38,553 nt of DNA from Alphaproteobacteria bacterium (GTDB taxonomy: Bacteria > Pseudomonadota > Alphaproteobacteria > Rhizobiales > Hyphomicrobiaceae). Both the position numbers and the translations under genes were made by a program. The stretch lies in contig JAGVSR010000151.1 of NCBI GenBank assembly GCA_019137195.1, positions 1 through 38,553 of the forward strand, in the 5' to 3' direction. Each line of letters opens with the position of its first letter. Positions within the stretch are counted from its first letter, which is position 1. Of the stretch, positions 22,389 through 33,079 are shown piece by piece. The notes beneath the pieces are model-generated. The model saw only the letters and a program-made list of their open reading frames with translations. It did no database searches and was not told the DNA's origin.

Positions 22389-22401
22389 GTTGCGGTGCAA
22401 C
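22389..22401. promoter_or_regulatory. Palindrome upstream of small-RNA copy 1
   Basis: GTTGC-GGT-GCAAC lies about 45 bases upstream of the conserved hairpin of copy 1 on the minus strand, where promoter-bound regulators would sit. In rhizobia mmgR is linked to nitrogen control; whether this site relates is unknown. Confidence 0.3.
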
Positions 22402-22531
22402 GCAAATCAATGGTCCGATGCGTCGCAGTAAAGCTCACGGCGGTGAGAACCAGGTTGCGGCACGGTGGGTGCCAGGGCCTGCAGCCGCCAGTCTCATCGG
22501 CACATACAGGCTAACGCTCGCTATCTAAAAG

Positions 22532-22606
22532 AAAAAAGGGCCGCTCTAGGAGCGGCCCAAGTCTAGGGAGGAAACGCCCAAGGAGGGCTACGATGCAGCA
22601 GGGTGA
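22532..22606 (-). ncRNA. suhB/mmgR-type small RNA, copy 2
   Basis: It has the same architecture as copy 1: 5' hairpin GCCC-TCCTT-GGGC (22588-22576), the identical conserved core, and a terminator stem identical to copy 1 (22558-22538) followed by TTTTTTCTTTT. The 27-base block at 22553-22579 is identical in all three copies. The bases outside the unit do not resemble copy 1, so the repeat ends at the functional RNA. A GATATC preceded by TGC (extended -10-like) at 22618-22613 gives a plausible start near 22606. Confidence 0.75.
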
Positions 22607-22796
22607 CCCGCTGATATCGCAATGCAACAATTAGGCATTGGCCCGCGCCTCTTCAATTGCAAAATTTGCAGGGCTGCACCGCGAAATCGAAAGGAGCATA
22701 TCGCCAGCCATCACAAGCTGCGTGATCACAGCCTCGGAACAGGGACGAAGGGCGCCCTAGGGTGTCCGAGGGTATGCCTGACGATCGAGGGGGGAG

Positions 22797-22895
22797 ACAC
22801 AAAGGGGGCCGTCCGAGCGACCGAACGGCCCAAGTCTAGGGAGGAAACGCCCGTAGTGGGCTACGGTTGGCCAGAAGTGCGTCTGGAGAACCGTG
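22797..22895 (-). ncRNA. suhB/mmgR-type small RNA, copy 3 (divergent terminator)
   Basis: The core block at 22826-22852 is identical to the other copies and the 5' hairpin is kept with a changed loop, GCCC-ACTAC-GGGC (22861-22849). The terminator stem differs: GGGCCGT and ACGGCCC arms around a larger imperfect loop (22831-22806), followed by CCTTTGTG instead of a long U-run. Compensating changes keep pairing, suggesting selection. The 5' end is extrapolated from the promoter candidate at 22902-22930. Confidence 0.65.
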
Positions 22896-22901
22896 AGCTC
22901 G

Positions 22902-22930
22902 GATATGCGCCTGTTCGCACACCCCAGCAA
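22902..22930 (-). promoter_or_regulatory. Candidate promoter of small-RNA copy 3
   Basis: On the minus strand TTGCTG (22930-22925), a 17-bp spacer, CATATC (22907-22902). Transcription would start near 22895, about 34 bases before the conserved 5' hairpin. Confidence 0.4.
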
Positions 22931-23093
22931 TCCGATCTTAGTCAAAGAGAGTTACATTTGAGTGGATGTGGTGCGCTTCCGCCACAACTTTTCCGTGTTG
23001 TAGACGGGAATTGCGGTCCGGCCTTGCTCCCTACGGCCGCTGCGGCGGATACCTTCGCCCGCACTGTCCGACTTGCCGATTCCGAGGTCTCCC

Positions 23094-23906
23094 GTGAGCC
23101 GATCCGAGGCGCCAGCCTACGCCACACTACTCGCCGCCGCCCATGAGCTTGCCGATGCCGCCGGCCCGGCGATCCTTCCCTATTTCCGCCGCCAGCTCGC
23201 AATCGACAACAAGGCCGGTGACGGCTCTTACGATCCGGTGACTGCCGCAGACCGGGCAGCAGAGAAGGTGATCGCGAAGCTGATCGGACGGCGGTTCCCC
23301 GACCACGGCGTCGTCGGCGAGGAGTTCGGCACCCGGCAGGACGACGCCCGCTTCCGGTGGATCATCGACCCCATCGACGGCACGCGCTCGTTCGTCACCG
23401 GCTCGCCGATGTGGGGGACGCTGATCGGGCTCATGGACGGCGACAAGCCGATTCTCGGCGTCGCCGATCAGCCCTACACCCGCGAGCGCTTCTGGTCGGG
23501 CAAGAGCGGCGCACACATGCGTGACGCCACCGGCAGAACGAAGCGGATCAAAACGCGGGCGTGCCGGAAGCTCGGCGATGCCGTCCTCATGAGCACGCAT
23601 CCGGACCTGTTTGCGCCGGGGCACGAGCATGACGCCTTCATGGCCGTCAAGGCGAAGGCGCGCATGACTCGTTACGGGGGTGACTGCTATGCCTATTGGC
23701 TGCTCGCTTGCGGTTTCGTCGATCTCGTCATCGAGACCGGGCTCAAGAGCTACGACGTTGCCGCGTTGATCCCCATCATCGAGAAGGCGGGCGGCGCGAT
23801 GACGAGCTGGGACGGCAGCTCATGCGCCGAAGGCGGCCAAGTCGTCGCCGCGGGCGATCCTAAGCTGCACGAGCAGGTGGTGAAGGTGCTCGGCACCTGG
23901 GGCTAG
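23094..23906 (+). CDS. hisN: Inositol-monophosphatase-family phosphatase, probable histidinol-phosphatase
   Basis: This 270-residue Mg/Li-sensitive phosphatase fold has metal-binding motifs GEEFG near 74-78, DPIDGTRSF near 92-100 and the C-terminal SYDVAALIPIIEKAGG with its catalytic Asp. The forms PVTAADRAAEKVI and ITDPIDGTR-like context with GVADQPYTRERFWSG resemble HisN, which dephosphorylates histidinol phosphate, more than classical SuhB. Start: the GTG at 23094 has GAGG six bases upstream (23084-23087); a TTG seven codons earlier is less likely. The upstream position of three suhB-type RNA units is the context that gave that RNA family its name. HisN versus inositol-1-phosphatase activity is not certain. 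Confidence 0.85.
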   Translation: MSRSEAPAYATLLAAAHELADAAGPAILPYFRRQLAIDNKAGDGSYDPVTAADRAAEKVIAKLIGRRFPDHGVVGEEFGTRQDDARFRWIIDPIDGTRSFVTGSPMWGTLIGLMDGDKPILGVADQPYTRERFWSGKSGAHMRDATGRTKRIKTRACRKLGDAVLMSTHPDLFAPGHEHDAFMAVKAKARMTRYGGDCYAYWLLACGFVDLVIETGLKSYDVAALIPIIEKAGGAMTSWDGSSCAEGGQVVAAGDPKLHEQVVKVLGTWG

Positions 23907-23913
23907 CCCCCGT

Positions 23914-24873
23914 TCACGCCGCCGCCTCGTTGGTGCCGAGATAGGCATCGAACGCAGCCCAGAAGCGCATACGCACCAAATCGACCTCGTGCAGGATCTC
24001 GTGGCGGGCGCCGGGGAACAGCAGGTGGCTGCCGACCTTCAAACGTGAGCCGAACTCCTCGATGGCTTTGGGCGAGACGATGGAATCCTTGCCGGCGGTG
24101 AATATGAGGAGCGGCACGCGCACCGAGCCCGGATAGTCGGGCATGGTCATCGGCGCCATCGAGCGATAGGCGGCGCGCACCCAGGCAACCGTCGGCGAGC
24201 CGAGGCCGAGATAGGGTGCAGCATCGATGATGGCCTTGTTGCGGGCCCAGCGCTCGCGATCGGACGACAAGGGATTGCCTTCGAAGTCCGTCTGCTCCCA
24301 GGCCTCGTCGGTGCCGCCGGGTATGTAGGTGCGTCCTGCACCGAGGATCGTCGCCGCCTCGACGTAGGCGCGGGCGAGGCCTTGCGGCATGCCGACCTTC
24401 GAATCGTGGAACGCGATCATGGGTGCGGTCAGGATCATGCGCTCGAACCAGGAGCCGGGTCGGACCGCGTTCCTGATCAGGATGTGGGCGCCCATGGAGT
24501 GGGCAAGCGCAACGAAGGGAGGCGGGCAATCGGGAAGGACGATGTCCTTCATGAAGCGGGCGAGATCCTTGTCGTACTCGGCGAAATCCCAGACGTGCCC
24601 CTTGCGCTGGTTGGCGAGCTCGCGCTCGGAGCCGCCCTGCCCCCGCCAGTCCATGGTGGCGACGGCGAACCCGCGCCGACGCAGGTCGGCGATGACCTCG
24701 AAGTACTTCTCGATGTACTCGCCACGGCCGCCGAACAGGCAGACCGTGCCCCGGCGCGGGCCGCGGGTAGCGGTCCAGCGCGAGAAGCGCAAGTGCGTGC
24801 CGTCGAAGCTCTTGAAGTGGCCCGCGACGGCGCCGCCGGGAACGGGGTTCTTGGCGAGGGAGACGAGCGTCAT
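23914..24873 (-). CDS. Alpha/beta hydrolase, lysophospholipase/monoacylglycerol-lipase-like
   Basis: This 319-residue serine hydrolase has a nucleophile elbow AHSMGAH with Ser126, an acid at Asp263 (TAGKDSIVSP) and His291 (ARHEILHE), so the triad is complete. FGGRGEYIEKY near 48-57 and MDWRGQGGSER near 74-84 are typical of the PldB/serine-aminopeptidase S33 group acting on lysophospholipids or monoacylglycerols. No signal peptide is seen. The ATG at 24873 is chosen; a longer frame to 24972 adds an implausible Pro/Arg-rich leader. The gene is convergent with hisN, seven bases from its stop, so the two stops are almost adjacent. Confidence 0.85.
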   Translation of the reverse strand: MTLVSLAKNPVPGGAVAGHFKSFDGTHLRFSRWTATRGPRRGTVCLFGGRGEYIEKYFEVIADLRRRGFAVATMDWRGQGGSERELANQRKGHVWDFAEYDKDLARFMKDIVLPDCPPPFVALAHSMGAHILIRNAVRPGSWFERMILTAPMIAFHDSKVGMPQGLARAYVEAATILGAGRTYIPGGTDEAWEQTDFEGNPLSSDRERWARNKAIIDAAPYLGLGSPTVAWVRAAYRSMAPMTMPDYPGSVRVPLLIFTAGKDSIVSPKAIEEFGSRLKVGSHLLFPGARHEILHEVDLVRMRFWAAFDAYLGTNEAAA

Positions 24874-25050
24874 GCCCCTGCGTCTAACACGTTCGCGGGC
24901 GTCGGGCGAGATCCTCGGGGGATAGGGGGCAAGCGATCGAGGAGCCAGCAGCAGCCAAGCGACGGCCGGCACCTTGGGACCAGCACTGGACTTCGTTCGG
25001 CTTGCGCCTCGCTCGATCCGCCCTGCGCCCGACGCTCCGGCCCGCGAGTG

Positions 25051-25668
25051 CTACTTCCCGTACCGCGGATCATAATAGCCGTAGCGGCGGCCGCCGAGCG
25101 GCGTCACGCTGACGAGGTCGCCCGTACACCGGTCGATCACGAGCTCGAAGTCATCGGGGGTACCGCGACGCGTGGCGCGGACGATGCCGGTGCGGCCGTC
25201 GAGGGCAACGTCGCGGAAGCGGAACCAGCCGTCCCCCTTCAGCCGGCGCCTAATCTCGTGGCGCGGCAGGCAGCGATCGTCGCGCTCGGCCTGGCGAAAG
25301 CGAGGAGGGGGCGGAGGGGGACTACGATCGGGCTCGATCTCGACGTAGGCACGCGCCCTGCCGTTCCGGTAGTCGGGACCCTCGTCGTCGTCATCGTCAT
25401 CGTCATCATCGTCGTCGTCATCGTCGACGCGGCCTTCCCTGTAGCGCCGCGGCGGAGGTGCAAAGCGCTCGTCGCCGTCATCCTCGTGAGCGCGCGCCGG
25501 GGGCGGAGGCGGCACGTCACGACCGTAGAACTCCGCATAACGCGGATCGTCGTAGCGCTCCGCGGCGTAAGGCGGGCCAAAGTCAGCGGCGCGGGCGGAA
25601 ACCGAGGCGAGCGCTGCAGCGGCGACGAGTACGGCCCCTCCGGCCGCGGCGGCTAGGCGACTGCGCAT
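25051..25668 (-). CDS. Secreted acidic protein with PepSY-like C-terminus and Asp14 run
   Basis: This 205-residue exported protein has a signal peptide at 1-27 (AGGAVLVAAAALASVSARA). The mature N-terminal half is low complexity: Pro5 at 53-57, fourteen consecutive Asp at 82-95 and Pro6 at 117-122. The C-terminal part (about 133-192) with LPRHEIRRRLKGDGWFRFRD and two cysteines (133, 181) resembles a PepSY-type domain. The acidic run suggests calcium or cation binding outside the cytoplasm (inference). Start: the ATG at 25668 has GGAGAG six bases upstream. The longer frame to 25833 is rejected because it would hide the signal peptide. Confidence 0.7.
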   Translation of the reverse strand: MRSRLAAAAGGAVLVAAAALASVSARAADFGPPYAAERYDDPRYAEFYGRDVPPPPPARAHEDDGDERFAPPPRRYREGRVDDDDDDDDDDDDDDEGPDYRNGRARAYVEIEPDRSPPPPPPRFRQAERDDRCLPRHEIRRRLKGDGWFRFRDVALDGRTGIVRATRRGTPDDFELVIDRCTGDLVSVTPLGGRRYGYYDPRYGK

Positions 25669-25867
25669 GACGGGCTCTCCTTCCTGGCGTTCCCGGTGGC
25701 TGAGGCTCGGACCCGCCGGCGTCGCGGCGGCATCGGGGCCAGTATCAGGCAGAATCCGCTCCAGAACATGAACGGGACATGAAAGCAAGGCGGAATAAGC
25801 TTCGATTAGAGCAGGTTGTGCGCTTGGCGTCACCCGAAACCTACAACAGACCCTGGCCCCGGGGCGC

Positions 25868-25885
25868 GGTCACCGTTCGGTAACC
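25868..25885 (-). terminator. Hairpin downstream of secA
   Basis: GGTCACCG-TT-CGGTAACC pairs in eight positions with one mismatch, 22 bases beyond the secA stop on the minus strand. No U-run follows, so this is only a candidate. Confidence 0.3.
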
Positions 25886-25906
25886 AACACGCATGCCGCG
25901 TCCGGC

Positions 25907-28972
<3,066 letters not shown>

Positions 28973-29176
28973 GTGAGGTTCGTCCTTGAGATTGTGGGGC
29001 CAGGCCCACGAAAAATTCGGGCGCCCGTCGGCGCCTGGCGAAGACGTTTCGGCGTTCGACCTGCCGATCCCGCGCCGGCCCCGCTGTAGCACGGGATCGC
29101 GGATGACGAAGCGCGGAAAATCGCGGCGGGGCGGCCTGCGCCACCCACGCCTCGCGAACAGCGAATGCGGAGGGAG

Positions 29177-29205
29177 ACATAGGGAGCGGGGGGGGGCCTT
29201 GTCAA
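29177..29205 (-). promoter_or_regulatory. secA promoter with homopolymer spacer
   Basis: On the minus strand a perfect TTGACA (29205-29200), a 17-bp spacer, then CTATGT (29182-29177). The spacer holds nine consecutive C (G9 at 29188-29196 on the plus strand). The predicted start near 29170 leaves a leader of about 200 bases to the secA ATG. Confidence 0.55.
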
Positions 29206-29407
29206 CGCGGCGTGCGCCCGGCCGGCACAGGCCGCCCGGCCGCGCCGCCCCGGTCCGGCTGGCCGCCTACCCGCCCTTGTCACGCGTTTCGGCTTGGCAC
29301 CGACCGCACGGGGGTCTAAGGATGCCGCCCGATCTCGCCGGCCCGGTCCCGACCGCCCGGCCGGAGCTCTGGACGGCCCCGTTCCCGCAACCTTCAGGAT
29401 GTCCCCG

Positions 29408-30271
29408 ATGAAGCCCTTCCTCGCCCGCTGCCTTCCGGCTGCCAGCCTCGCCGCCGCGCTGGCGGTGACGCCCGTCCCCGGCCACGCCGAGGAAAAGGTA
29501 ATGGCGACCGTCAACGGCAAGGCCATCACCGAGACCGACCTCAAGTTCGCCGACCAGGAGGTGGGGGCCGAGCTTGGCGCAGTGCCGGAGGCGATCAAGC
29601 GCAGGTATCTAACGGAATACCTGATCGAGACCGAGCTGATGGCCGCGGCAGCGGGTGCGGACAAGCTCGGCGAGGGGCCCGATTTCGAGAAGCGGCTTGC
29701 CTACATGCGCCAGCGGGCGCTGCGGGAGGCCTATTTCGACAAGAACGTCAGAGCCAAGGTCGACGATGCCGCCGCCAAGGCCTTCTACGACCAGCAGGTG
29801 AAGCTGATGCCGGTCGAGGAGGAGATTCAGGCGCGCCACATCCTGGTCAAGACCGAGGACGAAGCGAAGAAGGCGGCGGAGAAGATCGCAGGCGGTGCCG
29901 ACTTCGCGGTCGTCGCCAAGGAGCTGTCGACGGATGCCGGCTCCAAGGAGGACGGCGGAATGCTCGGCTACTTCGGCAAGGGACAGATGGTGCCCGAGTT
30001 CGAGCAGGCAGCGTTCGCGCTCAAGGCCGGTGAGGTGTCGAAGCCGGTCAAGAGCCAGTTCGGCTGGCACATCATCAAGCTCGAGGACCGGCGCAAGAAG
30101 GAGCCGCCCAAGTTCGAGCAAGTGAAGGGGCAGCTCGCCGGTGCGCTCGTCAAGCAGGCGGCGGAGGAGCGTCTGACGGCGCTCCGCGGCGCGGCAAAGA
30201 TCGAGTACGTCGATCCCGAGGTGAAGAAGATCGTCGAGCAGGACAAGGCCGGAGCCGGGGGGATGCAGTAG
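29408..30271 (+). CDS. Periplasmic parvulin-type peptidyl-prolyl isomerase (PpiC/SurA-like)
   Basis: This 287-residue exported folding factor has a signal peptide at 1-25 (LPAASLAAALAVTPVPGHA). The N-terminal helical chaperone part (about 28-135) begins VMATVNGKAITETDLKFA as in SurA N-domains. The parvulin domain (about 140-235) has QARHILVKTEDEAK, GGMLGYFGKGQMVPEFEQAA and SQFGWHIIKLED, the full signature. A charged C-terminal tail follows. The ATG at 29408 is preferred over 29399 because AGG at 29396-29398 is too close to the latter. It is divergent from secA and upstream of argJ, the usual alphaproteobacterial order, linking export with folding of exported proteins. Confidence 0.93.
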   Translation: MKPFLARCLPAASLAAALAVTPVPGHAEEKVMATVNGKAITETDLKFADQEVGAELGAVPEAIKRRYLTEYLIETELMAAAAGADKLGEGPDFEKRLAYMRQRALREAYFDKNVRAKVDDAAAKAFYDQQVKLMPVEEEIQARHILVKTEDEAKKAAEKIAGGADFAVVAKELSTDAGSKEDGGMLGYFGKGQMVPEFEQAAFALKAGEVSKPVKSQFGWHIIKLEDRRKKEPPKFEQVKGQLAGALVKQAAEERLTALRGAAKIEYVDPEVKKIVEQDKAGAGGMQ

Positions 30272-30396
30272 GGCCCCTTTGCTGGGCGCCAACGCCCCTC
30301 CGACGGCCGCAGGCGGCCGACAGGGATGGTACCATTCTTGACCGGGCCGCTTGATTATGGCGGCCCGATCTGTTTTCGAGAGGCATGCCGCCAGGT

Positions 30397-30507
30397 CCCC
30401 TCCCCCCATCTCTTGTGGGAAGGGGCTAGGGAGGGGGGACTCCCTGACCCGCGTCGCAGGGGTTCCCCCGCCCCTGTCCCCTCCCCGCAAGTGAGAGGGG
30501 GAAAGGT
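30397..30507. repeat. REP-like inverted pair of C/G-rich palindromes
   Basis: A unit at 30397-30440 (CCCCTCCCCCCATCTCTTGT...GGAAGGGGCTAGGGAGGGG) reappears in inverted and slightly diverged form at 30464-30507. Each unit is itself a C-rich/G-rich palindrome around a TTGTG- or CTTGCG-like loop. Such paired elements are common intergenic repeats in Hyphomicrobiales and can fold as a large cruciform or mRNA hairpin. It fills most of the gap between the isomerase gene and argJ. Confidence 0.6.
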
Positions 30508-30514
30508 GCCGATC

Positions 30515-31762
30515 ATGGGCAAAGCTGCCGCCGTCTCTCCGTTCGCGCCCAAGGCGCTCGCAAAGCTCGGACCGATCGAGGGCGTACGTTTCGCGACCGC
30601 CGAAGCCGGCATCCGCTACAAGGACCGTACGGATCTCATGGTCGCGGTCCTGGACGAGGATACGGCCGCTGCCGGAGTGCTGACCCAGTCGAAGACCGCG
30701 TCGGCGCCGGTGCTGTGGTGCAGAAAGAGCCTCAAGAAGGGCCGCGCCCGCGTGCTGGTCGTGAACTCCGGCAATGCGAATGCCTTCACCGGCCGGCGCG
30801 GCGAGGAGGCGGTAGAGCTTACGGCTCAATTCGCCGCCGAGGCGGCCGGCTGCAAGCCGCACGACGTTTACGTTTCGTCGACGGGCGTCATCGGCGAGCC
30901 GCTCGATGCCGGCAAGTTCGCGCATCTGCTCGCCGGGCTCGTCAAAGACGCCAAGGCGGACGCGTTCGAGGCGGCGGCGCGCGCGATTCTGACCACCGAT
31001 ACGTTCCCGAAGCTCGCGACCCGTACGGCGATGATCGACGGTGTCGAGGTGACGATCAACGGCTTCTGCAAAGGGGCCGGCATGATCGCGCCCGACATGG
31101 CAACCATGCTTTGCTACATCTTCACGGACGCCGCCATCGGTGCCGACGCCCTGCAGCATCTGCTCGCCGAGCACACCAAGACGACGTTCAACTGTATGAC
31201 GGTCGACGGCGATACCTCGACCAGCGACACTTGCCTGCTCTTCGCCACCGGCAAGGCGGCAGACCGGGGGCAGAGGCCGATTTGCAAGAAGCGGTCGAAG
31301 AAGCTCGCCGACTTCTCCGCGAAGCTGCACGACCTCATGCGCGACCTCGCCATCCAGGTCGCCAAGGATGGCGAAGGCCTGTCAAAGTTCGTGACGTTCG
31401 AGATCGAGGGCGCAGAGAGCTGGGCGGCCGCGCGGAGGATCGCGCTCGCCTGCGCCAACTCGCCGATCTTGAAAACTGCGATCGCGGGCGAGGACCCGAA
31501 CTGGGGCCGCGTCGTCATGGCTGTCGGCAAGTCGGGCGAGGCGGCGGACCGCGATAAGCTCACCATCACGTTCGGCGAGCACTGCGTCGCGCGAAACGGC
31601 GAGCGGGCGGCCGAGTACGTCGAGGCGACGGTCGCCAAGTACATGAAGAACCGAGAGATCGTGATCCGCGTCGATGTCGGCGTCGGCAAGGCGTCGGCTA
31701 CCGTGTGGACATGCGACCTCACCCATGACTACGTGTCTATCAATGCCGACTACCGGAGCTGA
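30515..31762 (+). CDS. argJ: Bifunctional glutamate N-acetyltransferase / amino-acid N-acetyltransferase
   Basis: This 415-residue enzyme transfers acetyl from N-acetylornithine to glutamate, recycling the acetyl group in arginine synthesis. ArgJ matures by self-cleavage before a conserved Thr; here that is Thr197 in APDMATMLCY, which becomes the nucleophile of the beta subunit. Other landmarks are VNSGNANAFTG, VYVSSTGVIGEPL, GDTSTSDTCLLFATG and EDPNWGRVVMAVG. The ATG at 30515 has AAGG eight bases upstream. It follows the isomerase gene after the inverted repeat. Glutamate from GltBD elsewhere in the window is its acetyl acceptor. In many relatives mutT follows argJ; here it does not. Confidence 0.96.
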   Translation: MGKAAAVSPFAPKALAKLGPIEGVRFATAEAGIRYKDRTDLMVAVLDEDTAAAGVLTQSKTASAPVLWCRKSLKKGRARVLVVNSGNANAFTGRRGEEAVELTAQFAAEAAGCKPHDVYVSSTGVIGEPLDAGKFAHLLAGLVKDAKADAFEAAARAILTTDTFPKLATRTAMIDGVEVTINGFCKGAGMIAPDMATMLCYIFTDAAIGADALQHLLAEHTKTTFNCMTVDGDTSTSDTCLLFATGKAADRGQRPICKKRSKKLADFSAKLHDLMRDLAIQVAKDGEGLSKFVTFEIEGAESWAAARRIALACANSPILKTAIAGEDPNWGRVVMAVGKSGEAADRDKLTITFGEHCVARNGERAAEYVEATVAKYMKNREIVIRVDVGVGKASATVWTCDLTHDYVSINADYRS

Positions 31763-31900
31763 TCGCGACGCGTCTTGTGTCTCGATCGCGGCGGTCTCAA
31801 ACCGGCGTGGCCGAGCTTTGATGCTTGAGTTTTCCGGCGCCGTACAAGAGCCCGCACGAGGATACCGCCGCACACAAATCCGACCTTGAGTGCGATACCA

Positions 31901-33079
31901 TCATTTGGCGCCGAGGAAGTCGGCACATTTCGCATCGACCTCCCTGGCATGCTCGATCAGCGACGAGGGCGGGACCTCCGACCCCGCGTTCTCGACCTCC
32001 TTCAGCTTGCCGTTCGCCCGCACCATCGCGGTCTCGATGAGGCTGTGAACAATGCTGTCTCGAGTGCCATCGTAGTTCTCGGTCGCCTGGCGAAGCTCGA
32101 GTAGATTCATTCCGCCCCAATAGAGCTGGCGGAAGCGATCGGCATTTGCCGAGAATTCCGATGGATCCTTGGTGGTCGCCATGGTCTCGATGGAAGTCAC
32201 TGCTGCGGCACAGGTCTCTTGCATCGCACGAACACCTTCGTCTTTCGACCTGCCGACCTTGATGCGCTTGATCAGGCCGTCGATGCTACTCTTTGCCTCC
32301 AGCGCGTTGTTCTCAGCCGCGACCGCGGCCCGCCACTCGTAGATAGCGGCGCCAAACAGACCGAGCGTGATCACCAGCGCCGCGACCAGGATCTGCAGCT
32401 TCTCGCGCAGCCGTCGCTGCGCCTCGCTCTGACGCGCCTTGTCTGCGTCCTCGCTGGCCCCGATGAAGGCGTTGAGCACCGGGGGAATCTCGGGCGCATT
32501 CCGATTGCGCTCCCCCTCCCAGGCGACCGCCTCTGCCAGAAACGCTCCTCTAAGGAGGAGGTCCGGGTCTCGCCCCAGAGCATCCCAGCGCTTGGCGCTT
32601 TCCGACAGATCAGTCAGCCGGCGCAACCAGGCGAGGTTCTGTCTCAGCGCCCTGTCGAGATCGGCGAGTGGGTCGGCGAATGGTTGTCCGGACGTGAAGA
32701 CCGTATAGTTGAGCGTCTTGAGCGCATCAGGCACGTCTGCTTCGGGCACGCCGACCCATTGCACCGGCACGAGCCGCTTGCCGAGTGCCACGGCGCGGTT
32801 CAGCTCCCAGCCACACCGTTCCGACTTAACCGACGCGGGCGTGATGACAAATACCACCGAGTCGGACCTGGTCAGCAAGGCGCCGAGGCGCGCCTCCCAT
32901 GGCTCGCCTGGAGCGATGTCGTGGCGGTCCAGGTACGCATCGAAGCCGTTGAGCTTCAAGGCGACGACCAGGTACTCCGCGAAATCGCTGGCATCACGTC
33001 GCGCGTAGGAAACGAAGACCCGGAGCCGGTCGGAATCGGTGACAGGCCGGGCAGAGGCCGGCGCCGATTGCCTGAACAT
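31901..33079 (-). CDS. TIR-domain membrane protein with extracytoplasmic C-terminal domain
   Basis: This is a 392-residue protein. TIR domain at about 18-150: RVFVSYARRDASDFAEYLV, DIAPGEPWEARL, DSVVFVITPASVKSERCGWE. Glu92 in CGWELNRA sits where NADase-type TIR domains have their catalytic Glu. A helical linker (WDALGRDPDLLLRGAFLAEA) of the type found between TIR and downstream parts of TIR-WD40-like proteins follows at about 155-228. One membrane helix is at 229-249, then a 140-residue domain with two cysteines that I cannot assign. It may be a defence or stress effector that hydrolyses NAD+ or an adaptor; both are inference. AGGGG lies seven bases upstream of the start. It is divergent from tpm and convergent with argJ. 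Confidence 0.85.
   Translation of the reverse strand: MFRQSAPASARPVTDSDRLRVFVSYARRDASDFAEYLVVALKLNGFDAYLDRHDIAPGEPWEARLGALLTRSDSVVFVITPASVKSERCGWELNRAVALGKRLVPVQWVGVPEADVPDALKTLNYTVFTSGQPFADPLADLDRALRQNLAWLRRLTDLSESAKRWDALGRDPDLLLRGAFLAEAVAWEGERNRNAPEIPPVLNAFIGASEDADKARQSEAQRRLREKLQILVAALVITLGLFGAAIYEWRAAVAAENNALEAKSSIDGLIKRIKVGRSKDEGVRAMQETCAAAVTSIETMATTKDPSEFSANADRFRQLYWGGMNLLELRQATENYDGTRDSIVHSLIETAMVRANGKLKEVENAGSEVPPSSLIEHAREVDAKCADFLGAK

Noticed and set aside
22296-22861. The three similar units taken as a CRISPR-like array
   Set aside because: Spacing of 242 and 273 bases, terminator-type hairpins and unrelated long intervals do not fit CRISPR; no cas genes.
22622-23146. 174-residue plus-strand frame running through small-RNA copy 3
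   Set aside because: No protein-like composition, and it crosses a conserved RNA unit whose conservation is structural rather than codon-based.
24382-25656. 424-residue plus-strand frame across the hydrolase and PepSY genes
   Set aside because: It spans two real minus-strand genes and their gap and contains the antisense of the Asp run as a Val/Ile run.
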